35,963 nt of DNA from a virus, in IMG/VR virus record IMGVR_UViG_3300035703_000243, positions 1 through 35,963 of that record; one strand, written 5' to 3'. How positions within the stretch are numbered: the first letter of the stretch is position 1; the number at the start of each line of letters is the position of its first letter. A program made the translations under genes and the position numbers. Of the stretch, positions 13,624-22,217 are shown in pieces. The notes under the pieces were generated by a model that was given only the letters and a program-made list of their open reading frames with translations, searched no databases and had not been told where the DNA came from.

Positions 13624-13896
13624 TCAGGCCTCGTTGAAGGGGGCGGGGTAGAAGGTGAGCGGGCTGGGAAGAGCGGCTTTCTCGACGGCTTCCACCTCCT
13701 GATCGGCGGCCCACTCGTCAATCACTGAGCCGTCAGAGCCGTAGGCGCCGTAGAAGTCAAAGCCTGTGTGGTTGTTGGCGTCAGGGTCCAGCGTGTTCTC
13801 CAGCGCCACCAGCACAAACTCAGGTTCGCTGTCAGGAGCAAAAACAGGCCACTCCACACTGGCCTCAGGCGTACCTTTGTAAAAACGGATGTCCAT
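13624..13896 (-). CDS. small tail-associated protein, unknown
   Basis: 90 residues, acidic (MDIRFYKGTPEASVEWPVFAP, then VALENTLDPDANNHTGFDFYGAYG and EWAADQEVEAVEKA). No family recognised. Its ATG overlaps the previous stop as TAATG and the DGR target starts 3 bases after its stop, so the three genes form a translationally linked set. This suggests an adaptor or chaperone for the receptor-binding protein, which is inference only. Confidence 0.65.
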   Translation of the reverse strand: MDIRFYKGTPEASVEWPVFAPDSEPEFVLVALENTLDPDANNHTGFDFYGAYGSDGSVIDEWAADQEVEAVEKAALPSPLTFYPAPFNEA

Positions 13897-14126
13897 TACA
13901 TGAAGCTGCCGGAAGCAGCGTGAGTGGGGAAGTAGTCGTTGACATCAACGCCGCGCGGCACACCGCTTTGGATGGCTGGGCCAACACCGAAGAACAGCGC
14001 GCCGGCAGTGCCGATGGTTTCCCCGGTGTTTCGCAGGGAGACGGTCTGCTGGTAGTCAGAAATGATTTGCGTTGTAACCAGTGGACCTGCTGTCGCCGGG
14101 AAGCCAGCAGTTGTAAGCAGTGTCAT
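13896..14126 (-). CDS. small protein repeating the tail-fibre C-terminus
   Basis: 76 residues. The C-terminal third, GALFFGVGPAIQSGVPRGVDVNDYFPTHAASGSFM, matches the end of the preceding tail fibre (GAILFGVGPVVPPGAAFAGISSSDYFPIHIRSGSFC) in order and spacing: FGVGP, then DYFP, then SGSF at the very end. It therefore looks like a free-standing copy of the fibre tip module. Start codon overlaps the fibre stop (TGATG). A separately supplied tip or a duplication product are both possible. Confidence 0.7.
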   Translation of the reverse strand: MTLLTTAGFPATAGPLVTTQIISDYQQTVSLRNTGETIGTAGALFFGVGPAIQSGVPRGVDVNDYFPTHAASGSFM

Positions 14127-15856
14127 CAGCAGAAGCTCCCTGAACGAATGTGAATGGGGAAGTAGTCGCTTGAACTGATCCCCGCAAAAGCCGCGCCAGG
14201 CGGCACGACTGGACCAACCCCAAACAGAATTGCCCCAGGAACACCAATTCCAAATACTCCATTCAGTTGAATATCAACCGCAAGCAAGGTATTGATGTTG
14301 CTGGCCACCGTTGAAACATTGGCATCAACACCAGCAACCTTGGTCACGTCTGCGGCAATGCCTGCAACCGTGGTGACGTTTGCCGAGATGCCAGCAACAG
14401 TCGTGACATTCGCTGAAATGCTTGCAACCGTGCTGACCTCAGTTGCCCTCGGCACAAGCCGGTGGAACACGTAGGTGTGCAGCGTGGCAGTGGTCTCGAC
14501 CAATACGCCAAAACCGGCGGCCAAAACAGTGCTGCCGCACCCCGTGATTGTGACCGTGTTTGAGCCGGAGCCATTGGCAATGGAGACCGTCCCGCCCGCA
14601 GGCGTGCGGCTGGTCACAATCTCTTTGACGCTGATAATCGTTCCGGCACCATCGGGGTTGTTGATGTCTGGGTTGGCCGCCGGGAAGCTGGTTTCGTTGG
14701 CGATCGGTACAAACCCGCCAACATCATCCACCAGGTCAATCACCCTGGCGTCAATCGCTGCGGTCGTTGCAATAAAGGCATCGCTGCCGCTCCACGGCAT
14801 CCCGCTGTTGATTGTCTCGCTGCTGTCCTGCCTGAAGTAGCGCAGGTCAGACGCAGATGTTGTGTAGAAGCTGGTGTCATTCGGAGCAACTCCGGCCACC
14901 TCAGCGTTAGTGACTACCGTCGATGAGTTCAACTTGGCGCTTGTGATCTCGCCGTCTTGGATCTTGCTAGCAGTAACTGCATTAGCTGCAATCTTATTTT
15001 CTGTGACAGCCGCTGCGTTCAGCTTGCCTGTCGTGATTGCGCTATCTGCCACCTTGGCAGTGGTAACAGACTGATCAACCAGCTTCGCCGTCGTTACGCT
15101 GCTGTCTGCAATCTTGGGAGTGGTGACATTGCTGTCCAGGATTTTTGCGGTGGTTACCGCGTCGGAGGCCAGGTCATCGGCAACGATCGTCCCATCGGCG
15201 ATCTTCGCAGATGTGACCGAGCTGTCCGCCAGCTTTACTGTGGTGACAGCTCCGTTGGCAATGTTGGCTGTCTGGCTGACAAACCCGTCTACATAGCCCT
15301 TGGTCGCGCCATCGGCGCTGGCGGCTGGAGTGCCGACATTTGTCAGCTTGAAGCCTCCGACCGCGACATTGCCGGTCATTGCAGCGCTGCCGTCCCTAGG
15401 GTACGCCGCTGCCGCTGCCGCTGCCGCTGCCGCTGCCGCTGTGTTGGCTGTTGCAACCGCAGCAGTCGCCGCGTTGATTGCGTTGGTCGACTGGATAATT
15501 CCAGAATCGTTCCTGTCCTGCTGCTCCTGCACCACGTACAGGTTTTGAAGATCGGCGATGTTCTGGTCGTCAGCGATCAGGTTGGAGCCGTCTTGCCACT
15601 GCACCAGCTGGCTTGTGTCCGGCGTGTCACGGATGATTGTCAGCGTGACGCCGTTTGCCGGAGCGACCGTGGTCTGCACCTGTGTACCACTTGTCCAGGT
15701 GTAGTCCGTGCCATCCACCAGCTGACTGGCGAAGGTGCCGTTCAGCAGGTTGAAGCCCGTGTAGAGCTTGACGTGCGCCTTCAGCAGATAGGGGAACGGG
15801 ACCGAAAAGGTCGTCGTCGACCCGTTGCCCGCGTATTGCGCGTAGGAGAGAGGCAC
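14126..15856 (-). CDS. tail fibre protein (T7 gp17 N-terminal type)
   Basis: 576 residues from GTG. Residues 1-130 match the T7 gp17 tail-attachment domain: MPLSYAQYAGNGSTTTFSVPFPYL, VDGTDYTW, and LTIIRDTPDTSQLVQWQDGSNLIADDQNIADLQNLYVVQEQQDR. A poly-Ala hinge follows, encoded by GCC-GCT hexamers. Then come about a dozen repeats of the form (S/A)-VTTAKIADS typical of trimeric fibre shafts, a beta region, and further VTTVAGISAN repeats. The end FGVGP...DYFP...SGSF is repeated in the next gene. A conserved promoter-like element precedes the start by 6 bases. Confidence 0.92.
   Translation of the reverse strand: MPLSYAQYAGNGSTTTFSVPFPYLLKAHVKLYTGFNLLNGTFASQLVDGTDYTWTSGTQVQTTVAPANGVTLTIIRDTPDTSQLVQWQDGSNLIADDQNIADLQNLYVVQEQQDRNDSGIIQSTNAINAATAAVATANTAAAAAAAAAAAAYPRDGSAAMTGNVAVGGFKLTNVGTPAASADGATKGYVDGFVSQTANIANGAVTTVKLADSSVTSAKIADGTIVADDLASDAVTTAKILDSNVTTPKIADSSVTTAKLVDQSVTTAKVADSAITTGKLNAAAVTENKIAANAVTASKIQDGEITSAKLNSSTVVTNAEVAGVAPNDTSFYTTSASDLRYFRQDSSETINSGMPWSGSDAFIATTAAIDARVIDLVDDVGGFVPIANETSFPAANPDINNPDGAGTIISVKEIVTSRTPAGGTVSIANGSGSNTVTITGCGSTVLAAGFGVLVETTATLHTYVFHRLVPRATEVSTVASISANVTTVAGISANVTTVAGIAADVTKVAGVDANVSTVASNINTLLAVDIQLNGVFGIGVPGAILFGVGPVVPPGAAFAGISSSDYFPIHIRSGSFC
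15405..15441 (+). repeat. GCCGCT hexanucleotide tandem repeat in the fibre gene
   Basis: About six tandem GCCGCT units encode the poly-Ala hinge of the tail fibre between the attachment domain and the shaft. A unit of six bases keeps the frame, so slippage would change hinge length and would not switch the gene off. Confidence 0.8.
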
Positions 15857-15861
15857 TTGAC

Positions 15862-15888
15862 GTCTGCACTACTGCAGACTTCATGCTA
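15862..15888 (-). promoter_or_regulatory. promoter-like element TAGCATGA-N3-CTGCA-N4-TGCAGA before the tail fibre
   Basis: On the minus strand TAGCATGA AGT CTGCA GTAG TGCAGA lies six bases before the GTG start. The palindrome here has perfect 7-bp arms (GTCTGCA/TGCAGAC). The same composite with identical spacing precedes the tail tube A gene at 29601-29625. Confidence 0.65.
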
Positions 15889-15897
15889 AAGGAGCTG

Positions 15898-18800
15898 CTA
15901 CTGCCGTCCAACTCCCAGGCCGGACAGTTCCTCCATCCGTGTGCGCAACTGGTTTGAGCGGTACTTCACCATTGCTCCGTAGCGCTTGGCAAAGCCCTGT
16001 GCCACTGGGTCTTCGTTGGTCAGCAGTTGAATCAGCGCCGCCCGGTCGTAGTAGTCGATGATGTCCTGGATGGGGCGGTAGAGCTCGCTCTCCTTGCGCA
16101 CCGAAAACTTCGCCGGGTTGACCCGCTGGTCAGGTCCCATCGGATCGTTCGCCAGCAGCTTTTGGTAGCCAGGGTTGTTTTTCAACGCCCGCAGTGCGCT
16201 GCGCATGTCGCGGCCCTGGATGAAAGTGTCAATTGGCATGTAGGGTTCGCGGCCAAGCATTTGCTCGGCAGGGATCTCCGCCTTGATGCTGCGCATCTGC
16301 ACCCGGTAGAACTTCTCCTCCTCGTTCGTCATGGTGAGACCGACGTCGCCCGAGCCGTCAGGGCTCGGCAGTGCCACCTGGCCGTTGGGCCTTGGCTTGG
16401 TTGTCAGCCCTGCATCAAGCAACCACTGGTAAAGGCTGTCCTGGGGTTGGATCACCGGCATGAAAGGGATCACTGCTTCGGCCGGGATGCCAAAGGGTCG
16501 CTTGATTTCACTGCCCAACCAGTCGTCGCGCTCGGGAGCCCTAAGCACCTGGTTGAGCCCAGGGATCGGCCGAGCCACTTTCTCGCCCACTTTTTGCAGG
16601 AACTCCATCACCGGCGCGATGTGTTCGATGTAGATCGGATCCATCTCCAGCGCCTTCTTTTCGTCAGCGGAAAGGAAGCGGCGACGATCGGTGGCCTGCA
16701 AAGCATCGCGGCCCGCGCGAGCCACCATCGACAGCAAGCCAGAAAGCGGCATGATCCCGCCCATCTGGGTGGCCAGGATGTCGGCCATGTCAGCGCGGTC
16801 TGGCTGGGTCATGGCATTGAGCACCGTGGTGGTGTTCAGCAGGCTCGCCTTGTTGTTGAACATTCGAGCCAGGGCTGTCGCCAGGCCCTGCAGCGCCTTA
16901 GTGCCGTCGCCCTCGCTGATCCCTTCCTCAAGCACCAGCTGCTGGATGTCGGCGTAGAGGCCAAGAATGTCGATGGGATCGATCCCGCCAAGCCGGAACC
17001 TGGCTGCCGGGATCACTTTCCCGTTGAGCTGGAAGCTGTAGGGCGTGTTGAGCTTTCGCCAGCGGTCGTACTCCATGGGGTCGGATGGCCCACCCCCAAC
17101 AAAGCCGCCACTGGCAATCAGGGCACTGCCGGCGGTAAAGAAGCCCAATGACACGATCGCCTGGGCCCTGGCCTGGGCCAGCACCTCAGGCGCCGCGTTT
17201 TCCATTTGTGCGCCAAGGGCCTTCACCACTGAAGGGACCACCGTGCGATCGATGCTCCAGAGCAAGGAGTTGAGCGGACTCTTGAAGAACGGCAGCTGCC
17301 AGGCCACCAGCGCGTTCTGCCGAGTCAGGCCGAGGCCCTGAATGATCGGGTCCTTGATCGTGTTGGTGAAGGTGACGTCGGCCGCTCGTTGCAGGCCCAT
17401 GGCGCCCAACTCGGTGTCGGCCCTTGGCACGCCCTTCAGGTCGTTGAAGGCCTGCAACCGCAGCACGTCATCGGGGAGTTCATCGCCCATTGGGATGCCG
17501 CGCTCGCGGCGAAACTTCACCAGGTCCTCCTGGCTCATGTAGCCGGTAAACAGGGAGCCCTCGGCCATTTGTTCGGCACGCTGAGTGATCCAGTCGGAAC
17601 CCATCCGCCGACCAGCGCTGTCCACAGTCTCAGCGCCCTCTTGCGCAGCCCGCAGGTAAGCCTCGTGGTTCACCTTCCATGCGTAAGCCATGGTCCTGAC
17701 TGCCTCGTCGCCAGCGCCTAGCAGCCGGAAAGCAGGCAGATAACCACCATCCCAACCAAGGAAGCGCTCGCCCAACTTGCCAAGGGTCAGGCTGGTGGCG
17801 GCGTTGAGCACATTCATCAGCGTCACCGCCGGGCCAACTCCCACCGTGTTGCGCCAGTAGGTGTGGTCTTGCAGCAGTGCAAAGCCTGTGGTGAGGGCAT
17901 CGACGATTTGCTGCTTTTCGTTCTCGATCAGATCAGGCGCCACTTCCATGGCGTTCTCCAATCCCATCCGCGCCTTGCCAGTCCCCAGGTAGGTGGTGGC
18001 GTTTTTCCAAGCCATCTGCCAAGCGTCGAGCGTGGCGCGGTTGGCAAAAGCCGCGGCCTTTAAGGCTTCCATCGCGCCGACGCGCAGCCCGCCCTCAAAG
18101 ATGTCTTCTAGGCCGTGGTGAAAGGTCACCAGCGCGCCGCTTACCGGGTTCCGGGCCAACCAAGTGCCCGGCGACAGCAGCATGTTGTTGCGCCGAAAGT
18201 TGTTGAGCAGGGCGATCTGCGACATCAAGCGCCCCTGATTCATGTTGGTGCGGGTGAGCTTGTTGGTTCGAGCCACTGCTGCCAATTGCCGCAGCTTCAG
18301 GAAGTCACCTTTCTCGACGTGTTCCAGGGTCTGGCCAAGCAGGCTCTCGCCTTTGATGTCGGCCATCGTCAGACGTGCCCAGTTGGCATCGGGCACGATC
18401 AGATCCATCTCGGTGCCGCGGAAGTCAAACTGCAGGCCGCGGAAGGCTTGGCCCAAACGGCGACGGACCGCGCTGTCGAGGTTCTCAAAGAAATGCGCCC
18501 ACTGCGCTGCATTGCCCAGCTGAAGCCGCAGTTCTTCTGTCAGAGCCCCAACCTCCAGGGCATTGGCTACCTCTTCCAGCTTGTCGGCGTATTGGCTCAC
18601 CGAATCCCAGCGAGCCTTGGCCACCTGCACCACAGATGCCGGCAGCCTGTCGATCCCTTTGAGCCGGCGCCCCAAGGCGGTTGCCACCTCGCGGGCATCG
18701 CCACCAAACTCCTGAGCCATGCGCATCAAACTGCGCATCGCCACAGACTCGCTGAAGCGCTGCTTGAGCTCCACGCCCTTGGTTGTGTTGGCCCGCTGCA

Positions 18801-19182
18801 GGCCCATCACTTCCAGCAAAGCGTTGACGTTCTCGAGCTCAGGAGGGAGCTCGCTGTAATCCACCCCGTACTGGCGGTAGTTGATCATTCGACCGCTGGA
18901 TCCTGAAGGCCCCTCCTGGTCGCGGAACCCCATTTCCACCAGGTCCTTCACCGTTCTGTCGCCCTTGGCAATCAGATCCGTTTCGGCCTGTTTGATCCAG
19001 GCTTCTTGGGAGACGCCGATCTCCTGGCCGGTGTAGGTGCGCAGCCTGGCCACGCTCTTGCCAGCAGCAGGCAGCTCTTCCAGGTCAAGAATGGCCCTGG
19101 CAGCGGCCTCCATCTCATCGAGTTGCTTGAGCTTCGCCTCGATTTCGTCGATCTGTTGGGCGAGGTTGTTGCAGTCAGCCAT
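15898..19182 (-). CDS. internal virion protein, T7 gp16-like position
   Basis: 1094 residues. The N-terminus is a coiled coil (LAQQIDEIEAKLKQLDEMEAAARAIL). The rest is long and mostly helical with a few hydrophobic stretches (e.g. IVSLGFFTAGSALIASGGFVGGG), as expected for an ejected core protein that lines the DNA conduit through the cell envelope. T7 gp16 has 1318 residues with an N-terminal transglycosylase; no such domain is visible here. It is the last internal protein before the tail fibre, as gp16 is in T7. The ATG overlaps the previous stop as TGATG. Confidence 0.8.
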   Translation of the reverse strand: MADCNNLAQQIDEIEAKLKQLDEMEAAARAILDLEELPAAGKSVARLRTYTGQEIGVSQEAWIKQAETDLIAKGDRTVKDLVEMGFRDQEGPSGSSGRMINYRQYGVDYSELPPELENVNALLEVMGLQRANTTKGVELKQRFSESVAMRSLMRMAQEFGGDAREVATALGRRLKGIDRLPASVVQVAKARWDSVSQYADKLEEVANALEVGALTEELRLQLGNAAQWAHFFENLDSAVRRRLGQAFRGLQFDFRGTEMDLIVPDANWARLTMADIKGESLLGQTLEHVEKGDFLKLRQLAAVARTNKLTRTNMNQGRLMSQIALLNNFRRNNMLLSPGTWLARNPVSGALVTFHHGLEDIFEGGLRVGAMEALKAAAFANRATLDAWQMAWKNATTYLGTGKARMGLENAMEVAPDLIENEKQQIVDALTTGFALLQDHTYWRNTVGVGPAVTLMNVLNAATSLTLGKLGERFLGWDGGYLPAFRLLGAGDEAVRTMAYAWKVNHEAYLRAAQEGAETVDSAGRRMGSDWITQRAEQMAEGSLFTGYMSQEDLVKFRRERGIPMGDELPDDVLRLQAFNDLKGVPRADTELGAMGLQRAADVTFTNTIKDPIIQGLGLTRQNALVAWQLPFFKSPLNSLLWSIDRTVVPSVVKALGAQMENAAPEVLAQARAQAIVSLGFFTAGSALIASGGFVGGGPSDPMEYDRWRKLNTPYSFQLNGKVIPAARFRLGGIDPIDILGLYADIQQLVLEEGISEGDGTKALQGLATALARMFNNKASLLNTTTVLNAMTQPDRADMADILATQMGGIMPLSGLLSMVARAGRDALQATDRRRFLSADEKKALEMDPIYIEHIAPVMEFLQKVGEKVARPIPGLNQVLRAPERDDWLGSEIKRPFGIPAEAVIPFMPVIQPQDSLYQWLLDAGLTTKPRPNGQVALPSPDGSGDVGLTMTNEEEKFYRVQMRSIKAEIPAEQMLGREPYMPIDTFIQGRDMRSALRALKNNPGYQKLLANDPMGPDQRVNPAKFSVRKESELYRPIQDIIDYYDRAALIQLLTNEDPVAQGFAKRYGAMVKYRSNQLRTRMEELSGLGVGRQ

Positions 19183-22100
19183 CAGCAGGAGCCTCCTTGG
19201 GATTTTTTGCGCAGCTCCTCCAGCTGCTTGGCGAGCTCAGCTCGCGCCTTGGGGATGTCGGCCAGGGCTTGCTGGGCAGCCTTGGCCTCGGCCGTGGTGG
19301 GCTTGGCCTTGCCTTTGCCCTTGGTTTTGGGCGGAGAAGGCACGGCCTCTTTCGGGACAACAACGGCCTCGCCGTTGATGCTGGCCATCACACTCTTGGT
19401 GTCATAGACCGCCGGCTTCCGCTCAGGCTTGGGCTGCAGTTCTGGAGTGAACTGTGGCGTTGCCCCGGCCTGGTCCGATCCCTCCCCGCGATACGGCTGG
19501 GGAGTGCGCTCGCCGGTGATCGGGAGCTCAGGGTCGTACTGGGGAGTTGGCTGCCGGAACGTATCCCTGGGGGCAGCCAGGTCTTCGGCTGACATTCGGA
19601 ACATGCCGCGGCCCATCAGCCCCAGCCGCTTCTTCTCTTCCCAGCTCAAGCCATCCCACCCGTAGGCGGCCATCAGCGCATCCTTCTGCGCTTGCATTGC
19701 TTTTGCATCGAGCAGGTTGTACTCGAAGCGAAGACGCATCTCATCGATCAACGCATCAGCGTTTTTCTTGCTTGCCTTGTAGATGGGCAAAGCATCGTTG
19801 TTGAACATCAGGGCCATCTGGCCCGTTTCGTCGCTCAGTAGCTCATCGATGAAGTTCTGCTGCTTGAAAAACTCGGGTTCAGCCGGCCGCTTCGGGATCG
19901 GGGTGACCGGTGCTTGAACTTCGCCGTTGTCAATTGCGCGCCGCAAGATCTGCATCTTCAGCCGTTCGCGCGTCTCAGCATCCATCCCCCGTGGCCTGTA
20001 CTCGGCCAGAGGCACGGTGATCTCATTGCCATCGGCATCCACAATCCGCCCCATTGGCGATGTCGTGTTCAGGTCAGCGGGGACATCAAGCAATGGCGCA
20101 TCGCCGACGCCGGCCATGTTGGTCGTCAACGGCATGGACAGCTGCTCAGGGGTCGGCGGCAGATAGCTGCCGCGCCGTTCACTGAGCTCCACAAGGGCAT
20201 CGATGATGTCCTGCTTCTTCGCCTGCCACACGCGCCGGCCAGTGCGGGCTTTGACCAGTGCTGCCACCTCTGGGGAAGAGTCCGGCATTGCCAAGCGGCG
20301 AAGCAGATCCCGAGGCCACGCCTGAAGCGCAGTCCGGTAGTCGTTGGGGGTCTGGTAGCCAAACTCTGTCCCGCGCTGAATGGCCTGGGGAATTGGGGGG
20401 AGCTGCACATCTGGCGCCAGGTCGAGGCCCAGCTGCTGCGGCAGGTTCATTTCCAGCTGTTGGCCCACCAGCGTTTCTGGTGCCTGCAGCCTCTGCTGCA
20501 CCGTTTGCAGCTGCTGCTGTGCAGTCTGCAGCTCGCGCTGCACGCGGGTGATTTGGCCTTTGGCGCCACGTGGCGTAATCGTTCCATCTGCTTGCCGCGC
20601 ATCGATGTCGGCCAACCGCTGGTTCAGCTCGGCAATTCGCTGCTCTGCGATAGCCATTTCTTCGGCGTTGCGAGCTTCGCCGGCCTCGCGCCACACCCGC
20701 GCGTGAATCTCACGCAGCTGGGCATCGTCGAGCTCGTCGAGCTGGGCCAGGTACGTGTCGATCTCTGGCCTGGTGTCGAGGTTCAGTTGCCCCTGACGGC
20801 TGCCGCGAGGCGCAAGAAAGCCTTCGGTGGTGCCGGAAAGGTTCAGGTCTGCCACCTGCTGATCGATCTGATCGATCTGCTGCATCAGTTGCTCAGTGGT
20901 TTGCGGGTCGGCCGCGGCCACCTGTGCCACCAATCGGCCGCGCTGCTGCTGCAGCTGCTCGATCTCGAACCTGGCCTCGGGGTTGCCGGTGTCCACCTTC
21001 AGCGCAAGCTGGCCCGCTTCGCCTTGCTCAACCAGCCCGGCCGACATCAGGCGCTGGCGCTGTTCCTCGACCTGGCGAATCTGAACGCTTTCGTCGAGGT
21101 AGCGCTCGATTGCGCTGCCGTTCGGAGTTGTCGGAACCAGCGCACCGCCTGGCTGATACGGAGGCAGGCCAGGAGCATCGGGCGCACCAGCTGCAGGCAG
21201 AGGGCCGCCTGGGGTCTCAAGGTCAATTCGAGCTGGTGTGATTGGGCTGCCGTCTGCTGCTGCCTGCATCTGCACGCTGGGCAGCTGGGGCGTAGGCGCT
21301 GCCGGTGGCAGCTGCGGGGCATCCGTGCCCCGATACATGTAGGGGGCTAGCTCAGCGTCAGCCAGGTCATCAAGGAAGGTTGACCCGCCGAACATCATCT
21401 TGCGAAGGCCCGGAACCATGCTGGCGGCACCGATCACCCCAAGTGGTGCGGCGATGCCCTCCACCAGCAGGCCCTTGCCAAAGCGAGTCAGGTAGTCGTC
21501 GGTTTCTTCTGCCCGGCCCGGCAGCCTCAGTCCAAACGCATCGCCGACGTTGGCGAGGTTCTGATCCATGTCGATGAACGGCGCCGCCATGGTGGTGCCC
21601 ACCAGGGCCTCGCCCACCTTCTGGGTGACGCTCACGCCAGCTCGCAAGACAGGGTTGGCTCGTTGGGCCACCGCCAGGCCGCGGACCGCTCGGGTGGCTT
21701 TGAGTGCGTCAGCGGCGCGTTTGACCTGCGCCGCCTGGCCCAGCCGCCGCAACACTGTGGTCCCAGTGATCGCACCAGCAATCTCTCCACCGATCGCGCC
21801 GCCGAGTTGCATCCCGGCTTCATCGGCCGGGGTCACTTCTCCGTAGGTTGGCCCGATGCGAAACGGATTGAGCGCCCTGGCTGCCGCATCAGGAATCTTC
21901 CATGCGTCGCGGGTATCAATTGGTTTGCGCTGCACCCAATCTCCGAAAGCGTTGCCGAGTTTGCTGACCGCATTGATCGGCTCCACAACAAGCCCGGCCT
22001 TGGTGTCAGGTGAGGCCAGGGCATTCATGAACTGAGCCAACGGCTTCAACGGCCCAGCGGCCTGTTCGATGCGCTGGTTGGTTTCGGCTCTGGTGGCGGG

Positions 22101-22214
22101 TTTGCGCGGCCGAGCTTCTCCGCCGCCACCGCCCTGCGCAGGGGAGGGCGCGGCAGGGATCACCGGATTAAACGCCGAGTCGTCGTCAATCGGGGCAAGG
22201 TTGAAAGCGGGCAT
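19182..22214 (-). CDS. large internal virion protein
   Basis: 1010 residues. The first 300 residues contain Gly/Ala-rich amphipathic stretches (LGGAIGGEIAGAITGTTVLRRLG). Residues about 420-640 are long Gln-rich coiled coils (LMQQIDQIDQQVADL, VQRELQTAQQQLQTVQQRLQ). The C-terminus is basic and Lys/Pro-rich and ends KSQGGSC. A good Shine-Dalgarno GAGGAG precedes the ATG. It sits between the gp15-like and gp16-like genes, so T7's gp16 role may be divided over this and the next gene. I recognise no enzymatic motif. Confidence 0.78.
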   Translation of the reverse strand: MPAFNLAPIDDDSAFNPVIPAAPSPAQGGGGGEARPRKPATRAETNQRIEQAAGPLKPLAQFMNALASPDTKAGLVVEPINAVSKLGNAFGDWVQRKPIDTRDAWKIPDAAARALNPFRIGPTYGEVTPADEAGMQLGGAIGGEIAGAITGTTVLRRLGQAAQVKRAADALKATRAVRGLAVAQRANPVLRAGVSVTQKVGEALVGTTMAAPFIDMDQNLANVGDAFGLRLPGRAEETDDYLTRFGKGLLVEGIAAPLGVIGAASMVPGLRKMMFGGSTFLDDLADAELAPYMYRGTDAPQLPPAAPTPQLPSVQMQAAADGSPITPARIDLETPGGPLPAAGAPDAPGLPPYQPGGALVPTTPNGSAIERYLDESVQIRQVEEQRQRLMSAGLVEQGEAGQLALKVDTGNPEARFEIEQLQQQRGRLVAQVAAADPQTTEQLMQQIDQIDQQVADLNLSGTTEGFLAPRGSRQGQLNLDTRPEIDTYLAQLDELDDAQLREIHARVWREAGEARNAEEMAIAEQRIAELNQRLADIDARQADGTITPRGAKGQITRVQRELQTAQQQLQTVQQRLQAPETLVGQQLEMNLPQQLGLDLAPDVQLPPIPQAIQRGTEFGYQTPNDYRTALQAWPRDLLRRLAMPDSSPEVAALVKARTGRRVWQAKKQDIIDALVELSERRGSYLPPTPEQLSMPLTTNMAGVGDAPLLDVPADLNTTSPMGRIVDADGNEITVPLAEYRPRGMDAETRERLKMQILRRAIDNGEVQAPVTPIPKRPAEPEFFKQQNFIDELLSDETGQMALMFNNDALPIYKASKKNADALIDEMRLRFEYNLLDAKAMQAQKDALMAAYGWDGLSWEEKKRLGLMGRGMFRMSAEDLAAPRDTFRQPTPQYDPELPITGERTPQPYRGEGSDQAGATPQFTPELQPKPERKPAVYDTKSVMASINGEAVVVPKEAVPSPPKTKGKGKAKPTTAEAKAAQQALADIPKARAELAKQLEELRKKSQGGSC

Positions 22215-22217
22215 TGG

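Noticed and set aside
13896-15856. A second DGR variable repeat in the tail fibre or the 76-residue gene
   Set aside because: No stretch there matches the template repeat; only the target at 12070-13620 carries a VR.
16027-17151. Plus-strand open frame (374 codons) opposite the 1094-residue virion gene
   Set aside because: Antisense shadow; composition rich in His, Arg and Val with no recognisable family. Similar shadows occur at 27238-28281 and 14957-15889.
19914-21350. Long plus-strand open frame (478 codons) opposite the 1010-residue virion gene
   Set aside because: High-GC shadow of a real gene; it has no domain and the minus-strand gene fits the tightly linked operon.
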